Source: Branchiostoma floridae (lineage: Eukaryota > Chordata > Leptocardii > Amphioxiformes > Branchiostomatidae). Taken from it: a DNA stretch of 64,000 nt. The stretch covers positions 5,092,350 through 5,156,349 of the forward strand of contig NC_049991.1 of assembly GCF_000003815.2 (NCBI RefSeq). The letters run 5' to 3'. The notes below the pieces were generated by a model. It saw nothing but the letters and a program-made list of their open reading frames with translations, had not been told where the DNA came from and searched no databases. Each line of letters starts with the position of its first letter. Position 1 is the stretch's first letter. The position numbers and the translations under genes are program-made. Positions 1 through 10,553 of the stretch are shown one piece after another.

Positions 1-690
1 TAGTGCCATCGTCTTCTTGGGAAGCTTATTTACGTTACTTTCTAAGTGTTAAAAGGTACACATAGCTACTTGGTTCTGTTACAAACATGGGGGGGGGGGG
101 GGCTTGTTCACCGTTGATCAATACTCAAGTTGCGTTTTCTTTTGAAGAATGGCGCGGCAGGATAACAAGCTTTGTTGACATTGACACGTCATTTGATCGC
201 ACTCAATTGTACTATAGGGGCTGCATGTATGGTTCATTTTACACCAAGAACAAAGACTTTTCAGCTTCTAAATAAGCCTTGTACATGCATGTACGCCTCT
301 GTGTAACATGGTGGTATGTACTTACTGCTTATAGTGGTGCCCTTGAACAAAAGCGTAAAGGCTATAACGGCTATACATACTATTCAATTGAAAGAAGGGC
401 GCCTGTGTCAGACCATAACCGCCTTTGCTAGACACCAGCGCGACAGTCCCCTTGTTACTAGACACAACGTCTGACCGAAGTTTTGCTACAAAAGTGGTGA
501 TTTACAGACGTTTAGTGACTCACCTGTCCGCAGGTGTACTTGGGTCAGCAAGTGTTCAGTCTGTCTTGCGCATGCGTGATACTCCATTTGTTATGACTAT
601 TGTTGACGACCTGTTGTTGGTCTTGTCTTAGCGATGAACTTGGTCGGTAACTTGAAGTGCTCTTCTAGTACTCTCCAAGCAGAGGTTAGG
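1..690. repeat. Left arm of a long imperfect inverted repeat
   Basis: This stretch reads, with mismatches and indels, as the reverse complement of 4085-4835. Shared landmarks include AACTTGAAGTGCTCTTCTAG (650-669 here, complemented near 4123-4142) and CACCTGTCCGCAGGTGTACT (521-540 here, complemented near 4279-4298). The match still holds at base 1, so the arm probably continues upstream. The ~3.4 kb between the arms shows no transposase-like reading frame. It may be the terminal repeats of a large non-autonomous DNA transposon or an old inverted duplication; the sequence does not decide. Confidence 0.75.
89..102 (+). repeat. Poly-G run of 14 bases
   Basis: Fourteen consecutive G lie inside the left arm. 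The right arm has C-rich CCCCCCTCCCC at the matching place (near 4725), so the tract is ancestral to both arms but has changed length. Run length in an assembly is unreliable. Confidence 0.9.
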
Positions 691-861
691 CTCCTGCTGT
701 TTTTAACGTTTTTTATTCGTTTTTATCGGGCTTTCTATTTTGTCTTTTTTCTTGAAGTACGCCAGCCAAAGGTTTTGACACAGCAAGATAAAATACAAAC
801 TAGAAAGCCCGATAAAAAAAAAAAAACGTTTAAAAAAACAGCCGGAGCCTCTGCTTGGACA
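672..861. mobile_element. Foldback MITE nested in the left arm
   Basis: The ends are inverted: CTCCAAGCAGAGG at the left and CCTCTGCTTGGA at the right. The similarity continues inward through an AACGTTTTTT-type stretch and ATCGGGCTTTCTA, giving a hairpin over much of the element. The right arm at 4085-4140 lacks it, so it inserted after the arms were formed. A relative with the same ends lies at 40973-41141, and a partial relative of the interior near 14520-14575. Confidence 0.7.
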
Positions 862-880
862 ATACTCTTCTATCTACTTT

Positions 881-2191
881 GGAAGGAACCTAGAAGAATC
901 AACTTGCTGTTATGTAGTTAAACATCCTCTGTTAGTAATGACACAAAATGAAAAAAATGTCTAAGGACACAAAGAGTCACGAGAAACGGACATATACTGT
1001 CAAGAATTTTCATTTGACTTTGACCCCTCACAACCGCTATGACATGAATCTTTACTGCTGGCATAGAAATAAAGATGGCGGGAATAAAAGTATGGCGGTG
1101 TTCTATATTTTGCCTTTTCAACCGTATACCCGGGCTATCATGCAATGGTTCTTGACACTTTTACACCAGTTGTCGGTCACCAACAGAAATTTAAGATTGC
1201 TGTTGAATCATGCTCGTCTTGTGCTGTGAGTACGTGTGATTATTAGACACACCCGGATCTTTCACGCGTATGGTCAGAAAATAGATACGTTAGATAGTTA
1301 ACGCTAGTTCACCTTTATCCTTGGAGTAGGCAGTATCCATTGGTTTTATATTGCAATATTTGAAAATATCGCAATTTCAAATTGGGATATCAAATCCGCA
1401 GCTGCCCCTGTGTTCTTGTAACTCTACCCAAGGCTTAGAAAAGCTGGCTTGATGCACAAATAAAGCTCTGTACACAGGTTGAAAGCATCCGGAGGTAAGT
1501 AGAAAGGTGTGCCAATAGATTAACAATGACGCCATGCTCTGAATGTGTTGAAGAATGCCGGTACGTGCCCAAACAAAATGCTGAGGACCTAAGGTTTTAC
1601 GAACCCACACTACACTCTACTGTTTTCAAATATTATGCAGTCCATTGACAGCATATTAAGTTTGTACCTAGAAGCTCTTTTCCGCCTTTTGGTATTTTCA
1701 ACATCATTTTTTTAAAGGATGATTGTAGTTTATCATTCTTTGACGGGAATCTAAATACTACTAGTATATAATATATATATATATAGGACTATCTTCGGAT
1801 TTGCATATCATTATCCTCGGGGTTAGGATTGACAGGATCATGAGGTGCTTTTAGAAGTCTTATCAAAGGAACATCCTGTCAATAAGAAATAGTTATTGAC
1901 AATAACGCATATGATATCGAATATTTGCTTTTATCTATGCCATGGGAAACACAAAAGCATTCGGAATTTTTCCATTGATTTACATGGATGACACCTTGTG
2001 TGTGAATGTGATAGACTTTTTTCTATGTGTGCAACCAACTTGTTTGACTCTTTACAAATTTGAATTTGATGTTGTTCATTTTGTCGTGATGTATACTCAC
2101 CTGATAGTTACCTTTTAAAGTGTTGTTCAAAGTGACGTCATCAAGGACCGTCGACGTCACAAGAGAAGAACTGCATGTAGAATATGTCATG
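881..2191. other. Non-coding stretch between nested elements
   Basis: No convincing exon on either strand. It holds half of a TTAACGCTAGTTCACC-type foldback element (1296-1380) and a TA-rich run near 1765-1785. The short open frames here have no recognisable domain. Confidence 0.5.
1296..1380 (+). mobile_element. Half copy of the TTAACGCTAGTTCACC foldback family
   Basis: It begins TTAACGCTAGTTCACCTTTA, continues TCC..GTATCC.TTGGTTT, and ends in the TTGAAAATATCGCAATTTCAA core. The same modules occur in the sialyltransferase introns (6766-6941, 7000-7150, 8541-8751) and its 3' flank (9030-9229). The second terminal repeat is missing here. Confidence 0.65.
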
Positions 2192-2418
2192 ATACCCCTG
2201 TCCCATTATCCACGATCTTCGGGCGTATCGATGGAAGATCGGCCATATCTAACATTGACAGAGGGTTGCGCGTGTTTTTCACCTAAAAACCATCCCTGCC
2301 ACATATAAGCTATACTTTGTACCTTGTAAAATTGTGCAATTAAGTTATAATTATAAGCGAGGCTAGGGCGCTTGCCGCAGAATCGTCGTTCGATCGATTT
2401 TCGCCAAATGAGGGGTAT
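2192..2418. mobile_element. MITE, copy 1 of the ATACCCCTGTC family
   Basis: It starts ATACCCCTGTC and ends GGGGTAT. It aligns over nearly its whole length with 5099-5341 in the same orientation, sharing GCGTATCGATGGAAGATCGG and CATATAAGC.ATACTTTGTA. The outermost bases are inverted. No coding potential. Confidence 0.7.
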
Positions 2419-2777
2419 AAGGAGAACCATATTCCAGGTAGAAACTTAATATGCTGTCTTTGGGCTGCCTCATCACTGAGTTAAATATATTTGCTTTGGG
2501 CACGCCCGTATTCTTCAACACAAAAGCGCTTGTCACCCTTAGTGACCTAGATTCTAGGTACGTCGACCCAGCATTCATTCCACTTGAATGGACTTATAAG
2601 GGCGTAACAGAACAATACGCTTGCCATCATTGCCTTGATGTTTTGTGTGCCGGCTTCCAGACTTGGGTACCGCCAGGACTATACCAGTGCGCTGTGTACG
2701 GAAGAACTGTTCTACGAGTTAAAGTATAACATTCAGGGCCAGTGAAATATGCCTTTCTTAAGCCAAGGAGGTTGCTT

Positions 2778-3033
2778 AAGCTAAGGGCACAACCCACCGT
2801 ACGTGCAAATACATGCTGTCTACGTGCCAAAACATGGGCCATCTTTTGGGATCCGTAAGTGGTAAGTACCGCCTCCGTACGACCTCGTAGGGAATCCGAC
2901 GGAGTGCAGGCAAAATTTTGTGTACCATCGGGCTGCGGATTCGCCCCCCGTACATGCCAGTACGGGCGACCCGTTTTCAGAAAAAACGTACGGACAAATT
3001 GCACGTATGTACGGCGTGTTGTGCCCTTAGCTT
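2778..3033. mobile_element. MITE with AAGCTAAGGGCACAAC ends
   Basis: Left end AAGCTAAGGGCACAACC and right end GTTGTGCCCTTAGCTTTA are inverted copies. The similarity extends inward to the CGTACGTGCAA / TTGCACGTATGTACG stretches. The minus-strand open frame of 142 codons across it is a by-product of its GC-rich inverted sequence. A further GC-rich, hairpin-prone stretch follows to about 3330. Confidence 0.7.
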
Positions 3034-3330
3034 TAGGCTTAGCTCCCAATTGCACCGGTACCCGTCAGGGATGTAGCTTCGGCCGGGCTCCGAAGCCACA
3101 AATTTGGACTGCCGGAAACTGGGGGATACCACTTGGTGTACCGCAAGGGTAGGTCACTGCGTCTATTTGTTATACGGTCCTCTCCCAAAAATACCCCCGA
3201 AGCCGCAAGGTGTCCTTCGGAGCCACGTAGGTGTCACGCCAGAAAATGCCCCCCAAAAAGCCCACGGGGCCCCCCTTTTCCAACTGGGACCTAAGCCTTA
3301 TAAGCATTCATTAAAAGGGTGGTACTCTTT

Positions 3331-4084
3331 TATGGTAGGTACTAGCTGTAGGTCATCGCGTGCATTGGTTAACCGTCGGGGAGCCCTACAATTCAAGCAT
3401 GTCACTGTTTGTTGTCAATCAAGCACACGCCTGCTCCACAAACCATTGGCTGTTGGAGACGGTTGTCATTAATTTCATTACATTTATTTCAGCGAAGCTT
3501 TGTCTGGAAAAGGTTTATAACACAGGCACTTACACCTGCTTTAATGATAAACAAACAGCATGTTACTACGCACCGGATACGAATAGTTCACCAAGCCTTA
3601 CTACAACCGCAATGAATAATTTATGTACAGGTTGAGCTTTTTCTCGCTTCAGCTGTAAATTTGCGGACAGATAAATCTTATGATACGTGGTTTATCTAAT
3701 TGCATAAGGAATGTGGATCAATATGTGCTATCTAAATATTGCACACTCTTGTATACCAGACAATAGCAAACTTAGTACCTTATAGTAGACTAGAAACCAG
3801 TATTATGTACTGACTCTACTCTTATTTCGATACTGTATTACGTGCAATTAGCCTTCAGGCATGATTTTGCAAATAAATTTTAAACTCTCATCGTACTGTC
3901 TGTATACAATTGAAGAAGGACATTCCTCTCATTGTTTTATGCTGTACATGCTGTGTGTTATCAGTAACATCACAAGTTAGAGCAACATCCCTCTACCTCT
4001 ATTTGCATATCAGTTGGTTCAACCTTTTGTGTTATACTACACCGGACTTCCATTCTATTTACCCTGAGACCTGAGGACTGACCA
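3331..4084. other. Central spacer of the inverted-repeat pair, nothing recognised
   Basis: AT-rich DNA with short open frames only; no protein domain, RNA gene or clear repeat was recognised. Confidence 0.4.
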
Positions 4085-4835
4085 CACGTTTTGTCTCCCT
4101 CTCTACTATCCTTAAGAAAGTAGCTAGAAGAGCACTTCAAGTCACGGACCAAGTTCATTGCTAAGACAAGACCAACTACAGGTCGTCAACAGTAGTCACA
4201 ACAAATAAAACCGCCAGACTATCTTTCGACTGGAGTGTCACGCGTGTGCAACGCAGTTTGGACACCTGCCGACCCAAGTACACCTGCGGACAGGTGAGTC
4301 ACTAAACGTCTGTAAATCACCACTTTTGTAGCAAAACTTCGGTCAGACGTTGTGTCTAGTAACCAGGTGAATGTCAGGGTTGTGTCTGACATAAGTGACC
4401 GTCCTTTCTTCTTTTCGATAGTATGTTCCGGTGACGCTTTTGTTCAAGTGCACCACCATAAACAGTAAGTACATACCGGCATGTTTATACTACGTTTAGC
4501 GCAGAGGCATACAAAAAAATGTCCAAGGCTTGTTCAAAAGCTGACAAATCTTTGTTCTTGACTAATGAACCATATATATATATATACATATATGCCCCCA
4601 CAGTACAATTGAATGCGAGGCGATGACGTATGGATGTCAACAAAGCTTGCTATCCTGTCGTGTCACTCTTGAATAGAAAATGTAACTTGAGACTTGGTCG
4701 CCGACCAAAAGCACATTGTGATACCCCCCTCCCCATATTCGCAACAGAACCATGTAGCTATGTGTACGTTTTAACACTTAGAAAGCACACAGTTTCCCGG
4801 GAAGACAATTGTACCACAATGCGGACTTTGGACGA
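4085..4835. repeat. Right arm of the long imperfect inverted repeat
   Basis: It is the reverse-complement partner of 1-690. At its distal end, CCATGTAGCTATGTGTACGT and AACACTTAGAAAG mirror the AAAGGTACACATAGCTAC region at 54-72. It contains a (TA)n run (about 4573-4592). It lacks the 672-861 element present in the left arm. Confidence 0.75.
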
Positions 4836-5098
4836 TAGCGCACAAGTCTAGAGAACTTCAAAGTTTAAGTCTGGTAAACATGGCGGACTAACGGGGTAAG
4901 TATAGTTTCACGAACGCTTCATATACCGTGGTTAGAGCGGCAAAATCGTATGGCACTTGCCATCAGATATGACAGGGACATAGGTATGTAGTGGCTTAGA
5001 TAACGCATGGAATTCCGGACATGCAGGGCTCGCGCCAGAGAAATCAGACTCAAGGTAAGTCTGCTAGATTTCCGGTAATGTGTACCAAAACAGTGCTA

Positions 5099-5341
5099 AT
5101 ACCCCTGTCACATTATTCACGATCTTCAGGCGTATCGATGGAAGATCGGCCATGTTTAAGATCGACAGAGGGTTGTGCGTATTTTTCACCTGAAAACCGT
5201 CACTGTCACATATAAGCCATACTTTGTACCTTGTACAATTGTTGTGCAATAAAGTTATTATTATAAGCGAGGCTCGGGTGATTGCCGCAGAACGTCGTCC
5301 ATAATCGATTTTCGCCATTTTTCAAACGTTGACAGGGGTAT
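5099..5341. mobile_element. MITE, copy 2 of the ATACCCCTGTC family
   Basis: The ends ATACCCCTGTC and GACAGGGGTAT are perfect 11-bp inverted repeats. The body matches 2192-2418 in direct orientation at roughly 2.9 kb spacing. A likely TA flanks the element on one side. Better preserved at its right end than copy 1. Confidence 0.75.
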
Positions 5342-5599
5342 AAAAGCTAGACAAATCTAAATATGTATTAGCTCCAAAACCTCATACATTCATAATTTTA
5401 TGTCAAATCATATGAAATGAAGTCTGTTAGATCTGTTATTTGAATAATCTACATAAATTTTCTTTTCGTCCCAGTCACTTATGTTACGAATACCCTTCTT
5501 CGGGAAGCTATTGTATCATCTCCTCATCAATTATGCAAATCATGTCCAGATCTATATATTCTATGCCTGGTGATACTAACATTTATTTCACTTACATGT

Positions 5600-6120
5600 G
5601 TCACTGGTATGAACTTCCATAGTTTACTACTATGGTATTATACAATGCTTATAGTGTTACTAATCAATAATTCAACAATGGCCTTTCTACTTTTATATAT
5701 ATTATACATATTACACATTTTAGCTGGTAAGATTACAAGGTTACCTATTATGGGGCGTCCAAATTCAATTACCAAAAGTGATATCAAAGGAATTTAGGAT
5801 GGAGGTGTAGTTTTAACCCAGTTTTCTGATGGAATCGATGAATTTTATTCCCAAAGGAAACCAAACGAGGACAATCCGAAAAGGCAAGGTTTCTACTAGG
5901 TTTCTGCTTCTAGATGGCAAAATGAACATAACGGACTGTCTATACATTTCCAAATGTACAAGAACCTATTTGTCGGTATGAATTGATGTACAATTTGATA
6001 TTGGTTGGGTCTATTGTGCACTATATAATAGAAGTGCAATCTCCAGAGGATTGGAGTGTCAAATAGGTACAGCCATGGCAACTGAACATTAAGTGACATA
6101 TCTATCAAATTATTTGACAT
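5600..6120 (-). pseudogene. Decayed non-LTR retrotransposon ORF2 tail
   Basis: The minus frame at 6120-5896 contains DSPLCSFCHLEAET preceded by HQFIPTNRFLYIW. This resembles the cysteine/histidine zf-RVT segment at the end of LINE reverse transcriptases (pattern I-x-PTN-x-x-L ... DSP-x-C-x-F-C ... ET). Downstream on the same strand, fragments such as NLVILPAKMCNMYNIYKSRK recall the usual LINE C-terminus, but only after frame changes and stops. No intact enzyme remains. The element family cannot be set from this fragment. Confidence 0.6.
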
Positions 6121-6280
6121 TTAAAAGAACTTATACATACTTTTGTTAATCTTAATATTCCTTAGCAATGTACTATTACACATACTGTATGTGAGTGTTT
6201 GTTTGTTTTTCAGCTCCTACACATTCCGAACACTACCTCGTGACGTGTTTGTAAGAAAGAAGATCAACGGAACACATATC

Positions 6281-9023
6281 ATGGCAAAAAGGACACTACT
6301 ACGTTTGGCTGCTGGACTATGCATTTGTGTAGCGATTTATGGAATCTTGCCCAAGTCTTCGATGACCAGGTCTACGTTGAAAGCTTATGTTTCTATGAGT
6401 GGTAAGCAACCTCAACTTTCAATGCTACGGAATGCCACACAACAGCCGTCAATCAATGGACAACCCGGACATACTAGGGTCGTAGTTGGAGCAGTGAAAA
6501 CCATGCCGACTAACCAAAAGAAAATGAATCCGCGCGAAGCAGAAAAGGTGTCCAAACTACGACAGGAAATGTCATGTAAACTGAAGAGGAAAGTTCCGTT
6601 TTCCACCATAACAAGGAAACAGGCACCGAAAGATAAAAACAAGGACGTATTGCCGGAGGAGAGCCTGGAGAAGTTGGTGCACTTTAATTCGTGCGCGGTC
6701 GTCAGTAGTAGCCACGCCCTGAGGTTTCACTCGTACGGGCAGGAAATAGGTACGTTACAATAGTTAACGCTAGTTCACCTTTATCCGCGGTGTAACCTAT
6801 ATACGTTGGTTTCAAACTGGAATAATTTGAAAATATTGCAATTTAATACCACCATCCGTTGACTTGATGCCCCTAAATACCCCGTTTGTAAAAAGCAACG
6901 GATATAGGTTACCCCGCGGATAAAGGTGAACTACTGTTAACTAGTAGCCACGCCCTGAGGTTTCACTCGTACGGGCAGTAAATAGGTATGTTACAATACC
7001 TTTATCTGTGGAGTAGCCTATATCCGTTGGTTTCAAACCGCAATATAGTAAAAATGTTGCGATTTGAAACCTTCCGTCGAATCGATAACCCTAATCACTT
7101 TGATTTTTAAAGCAACGGATATAGGTTACCCTGCGGATAAAGTTGAGCTAGAATTACATAGAGAACAGTATTTCAAATGAAATCTTTGTAATTTTCGTTA
7201 AAGCCCTCCGCGTTGTCTTGAGTCATACTGAGATTTGTGTCAAACGGAGAACAGCCAACTAGCAGATGTCTTCATCGGGGTATATTTTTCTTTCAGACAG
7301 TCACGATGCCGTGCTGAGATTCAACTGCGCTCCCACGCACAAGTTTGAACAGTTCGTCGGAAACCGGACGGACTTTCGTCTCATCAACACAAGAATTCCG
7401 CACTGGGCATGCAAAGAGGAATTCTGGAGTGAAAACAGTACCATGTTCAGACACGGGACACTAGTTGTCAGAAACATGGACGGTATAAACTTGGGACCGC
7501 GAGGTGTAGTAGACGCTAAAAAGGATACTCATCATTCTTTTGAAAACTTGATAAAATACCAGGCAGACATATCCGAACAGGTCGTTGCCTTTCATACAGA
7601 GACCTAGATTCGGGCAGGACATTAAAACGGAATTAACACGTTTCTGTGACTCTACTAAAATGTGTGACAAGACAAGGTGGAGTCCAAGTACAGGCTTATT
7701 TGGTAAGGCCAGATTTTGTTTGTATTAAACTTGTGCGTAAAATATGAACATAAATCTTTTTCTTATCTATTTTAAAAGATTTAACTTAATTCTAGAGCTC
7801 GTCCTTTTCAAAACGTAATGTAGCTAAAAAGATCAGCCTAGTGCCTATGACTTTGTCATAACGACCGTATCGTAGATGTGAAATTCGGTGTAACCATAAA
7901 AATCTTTGCGATTTTTTTGTATTCATGATGAAAGAATTATTTTCGGGTAACGTTAAGATTTAGACGGTTGGTACACCAATCCATCGTCTGTATATATATT
8001 CGTGATAGAAATATATATCTGCTTTGCTGCATATGCTTAGGTCACATTTCCACATCGGGGCGTTTGCTGAAAGGAAAGATAAAAGTGTTTTCTGTACGTT
8101 TTGTATCGTACCATTCGTTCCCGAAAGCTGACCGGTTGGACCCCGGTTTGGAAATGTGACCGAGGCATTGGGCGTTGTACATGTATTCTTTTGTTCAGGG
8201 AATATCACGGACTTTCGGGTAAATTTGGGACGTCCCTTAAGCATTTCCTTCCTCGTCTGTATAAGCTTTCTCAGAGTTCACTACGCATGTTCGGGCGAGA
8301 GGAATTATGTGTAATATGTCAAAGGTGAAAGCCCTTTAAAAATTCCGTCATTACGCTCTGGACATTGTCATGCAGATCTTGAAAATGGTCGAGACGAGAC
8401 TGTTTACTTCTTATGGACCTTCACCTTTCACATATTACCCAGGATTCCTGTTGCTCGCGCATGCTTAGTGAACTCCGTGAAAGCCTATACCTATGTGTTA
8501 ACCTTGCTCTTAACCGTTTTGCACTATTGGGGATGCATGTAACGCTAGATCACATCTGTTGGGTAACGTATATCCGTTATTTTAAATAACAATGTATTTA
8601 GGGATATAAGTCGACAAATGGTGGTTCCAAACTGCAATATTTTGAAAATAGTACAATATGAAACTACCATCCATTGACTTCATATCCCTGGATGCCCTGT
8701 TTAGCAACACGACGGATATAGGTTACCCCGTGGATAAAGGGGAACTAAGGTTATACGTAATTGACATTATGTGCTGTTTTGCAGGTGTTGTGATGATGAT
8801 GCACCTCTGTGACTGGGTCTACGCCTACGAGCTCGTTCCTTCCAACAAGGACGACACGAAATACGTCTATTACTACGAAGAGACATTACGGTCTCCGCAC
8901 GACCTACATTCGTACCACCAAGAACGAACTTACGTCAAAACATTGTCACTGACTCCCGATAAAGATATAGAGGATACCGGCGTGCTGCTGTTAAAAGGAC
9001 TCTCACAGACTCAATGTGGTTGA
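6281..9023 (+). CDS. ST6GAL-like: ST6Gal-type sialyltransferase (GT29), three coding exons, one-base frameshift in exon 2
   Basis: Family role: a Golgi type II membrane enzyme that moves sialic acid from CMP-sialic acid to galactose on glycans. Coding exons are 6281-6749, 7297-7702 and 8785-9023, all with GT-AG introns in phase 1. The chosen ATG gives a short cytoplasmic MAKR, then a membrane anchor at about residues 5-23. Motif L starts at CAVVSSS (residue 138) and crosses the first junction to give [18 protein letters not shown]. Motif S reads [22 protein letters not shown] (residues 286-307) across the second junction. A YYYEE stretch and a C-terminal Cys follow. Allowing for the shift the protein is about 370 residues, close to the family size of ~400. 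Exon 2 stays open only if one base near 7560 is ignored: up to KY (7559) in one frame, then RQTYPNR from 7561 in the next. The usual H-x4-E (VS) motif is H-x4-Y here. It is either a draft-assembly error or a broken allele or pseudogene. An untranslated or coding upstream exon is possible (acceptor ending at 6213). Confidence 0.85.
6766..6941. mobile_element. Foldback MITE in intron 1, first copy
   Basis: It begins TTAACGCTAGTTCACCTTTA and ends with the inverse, TAAAGGTGAACTACTGTTAA. The terminal repeats are about 45 bp and include CAACGGATATAGGTTACC near the right end. The core has the A/T-rich TTGAAAATATTGCAATTT. Confidence 0.8.
6942..6998 (+). pseudogene. Duplicated tail of sialyltransferase exon 1 with its splice donor
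   Basis: It repeats 6706-6762 at a distance of 236 bp: TAGTAGCCACGCCCTGAGG, then TTTCACTCGTACGGGCAG, then the donor region AATAGGTATGTTACAATA. The copy has TAAATAG where the true exon has GAAATAG, so a stop (CAG TAA) interrupts the reading frame. It lies between two foldback elements, so the duplicated unit is probably exon tail plus element. Confidence 0.85.
7000..7150. mobile_element. Foldback MITE in intron 1, second copy
   Basis: The left part has CCTTTATCTGTGGAGTAGCC and TATATCCGTTGGTTTCAAAC; the right part has CAACGGATATAGGTTACCCT and GCGGATAAAGTTGAGCTAG. Same family as 6766-6941, more diverged at the left end. Confidence 0.75.
8041..8160. mobile_element. Short MITE with GTCACATTTCC ends, intron 2
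   Basis: The left end is GTCACATTTCCACATCGGGG and the right end CCCCGGTTTGGAAATGTGAC, inverted copies enclosing 120 bp. A longer member of the same family lies at 11645-11839. Confidence 0.7.
8274..8477. mobile_element. MITE with ~56-bp inverted ends, intron 2
   Basis: The left arm carries GAGTTCACTACGCATGTTCG and TAATATGTCAAAGGTGAAAG; the right arm carries the inverse, CTTTCACATATTACCC and GCTTAGTGAACTC. Relatives occur in the P450 introns at 35080-35245, 35505-35640 and 37372-37552. Confidence 0.7.
8541..8751. mobile_element. Foldback MITE at the end of intron 2
   Basis: Another member of the TTAACGCTAGTTCACC family. GGGTAACGTATATCCGTTAT at the left is inverted as GACGGATATAGGTTACCCCG at the right, and it ends GATAAAGGGGAACTA. 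It stops about 30 bases before the exon 3 acceptor. Confidence 0.7.
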
Positions 9024-9029
9024 TTTACT

Positions 9030-9229
9030 ACGCTAGTTTATTACCTCTATCCACGGGGTAACCTATATCCGTTGTTCTAAATAAGGGTAAATAGCAATGT
9101 CAAGTCGGACGGTTGTTTCAAAGTGCAATATTTTCGAAATACACCGTCCGTTGACTTGATATGACTAAATATCTTGTGTTCTGAAACAACGGATATAGGT
9201 TACCCCGCAGATACAGGTGAACTAGGGTT
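9030..9229. mobile_element. Foldback MITE just after the sialyltransferase stop codon
   Basis: ACCTCTATCCACGGGGTAAC with CCTATATCCGTTG at the left is mirrored by CAACGGATATAGGTTACCCC and GCAGATACAGGTGAAC at the right. It begins within about 10 bases of the stop codon at 9021-9023, so it probably lies in the 3' untranslated region. Confidence 0.75.
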
Positions 9230-10100
9230 GATATTATGATTTGATTATTTGCCCTGGCTATATAGAGCTGTATATGACCGACGATTCGGAAATCTATGTT
9301 TTGCATTAATTTCAATTGCATACAGCATCTAATGGTTATGATGCAGTCCTAGGCCTTATTCTAATTGTAAACAAAGAATGTACAATCAATACAACGTTTT
9401 GACCTCAGACGGGCCATTTTTCTGACAGTGTCGTTGTTACCTGTGTCACAATGCTGTTTGAATTGTGTATAGTTCCATTGGTTTAGACAATAGCCGTCCA
9501 AAAGATATCAGAATTTCAGCTAAAATTATAATATTTGAATACAATAACTACGGTGAAACATGTACCCTATGCCTCACCATTTATTTATTCATGACTTTGT
9601 GCTTCAATATGCTAACAAAGGCATTACATGTCTAAAAAAACCCTGCCCAATTCTAGGTGAGTCAAAATCTCACACGAAAACGAGGCTTGGAGGCCAGTGA
9701 ACACCAATAGAAATCTGTATTGGCCATAATGTAAATATAAGCATGTTTAAGGTGTCATAATCTCATCCGTGAACATTCCACGTCATATAAGAACTCACCC
9801 CACACAGCAGCCCGCTACCTCAAGTGTCCAAAAGTCTGATTTTCAAAATTCCGACCAGTGAAAATCATCGTAGCTGTCAAATATGCTGCCATCGAGATTT
9901 TGGCTATTCCTTACGTCATTTTAAGGACTCAATTTGGGCCTTCTGCGGGTGCATCAATTAGGGTCATTGCCCTGGAACGCAAGAACGTCAAACCGAACTC
10001 GAAACCGCCATTTTGTTTGTTTGCGTTCTGGCAACCTTCGGCATAAATTGCAGGTATTTGAAGTAAATTAGGGCCAATTTACCACGCAGAGACAGGCACT
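9230..10100. other. Intergenic stretch, nothing recognised
   Basis: No exon, RNA gene or clear repeat was recognised between the sialyltransferase and the 3' end of the minus-strand CBM14 gene. The two genes converge here. Confidence 0.4.
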
Positions 10101-10102
10101 CA

Positions 10103-10121
10103 TTTATTTACATTATTTATT
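10103..10121 (-). terminator. Possible polyadenylation signals of the CBM14 gene
   Basis: Minus-strand AATAAA occurs at 10121-10116 and 10108-10103, about 440 bases after the stop codon at 10554. Further AATAAA-like sites lie nearer (about 10280). Which one is used cannot be told from sequence. Confidence 0.35.
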
Positions 10122-10553
10122 CAATCTTAATCTTGTACAAAACATCAAATGTGTAACGTTAAATAATAGGAAAATTAGAACATATTACAACTTACATGTA
10201 ACAAGTTAACGTTAACTACGTTAGGATTTCTTACAAATTTGAATCGTAGCAAGGAATAATTAATACAAAATGTATGAATAAATAAACTGAAGTAACTATA
10301 CAAAACCTTATGTATGGTTGCAAATGTTAGGTAGTATTCCCAGAGTATCCCTGAATTTAACGAGATACATAGGCAACACCTGAAACTAAAGCATTGTCGC
10401 AGCACTACCAATCCATGCAACCACCAATCTGTGAACTACGTTACAACAAGAAATTTACCATTTCAACAGAACATGCCTGTGTACACCAGCATACATAGGA
10501 TCACATAGGATTGACGTCTTCCTCTACACATGTAACGGTAATCATAGACAGAT

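Noticed and set aside
2627-3055. 142-codon minus-strand frame
   Set aside because: It spans a MITE with inverted ends, and its composition is explained by the GC-rich inverted sequence.
6143-6280. Extended sialyltransferase N-terminus starting at 6143
   Set aside because: The codon at 6143 is TTG, a good splice acceptor ends at 6213, and the first ATG (6281) gives the expected type II membrane protein start.
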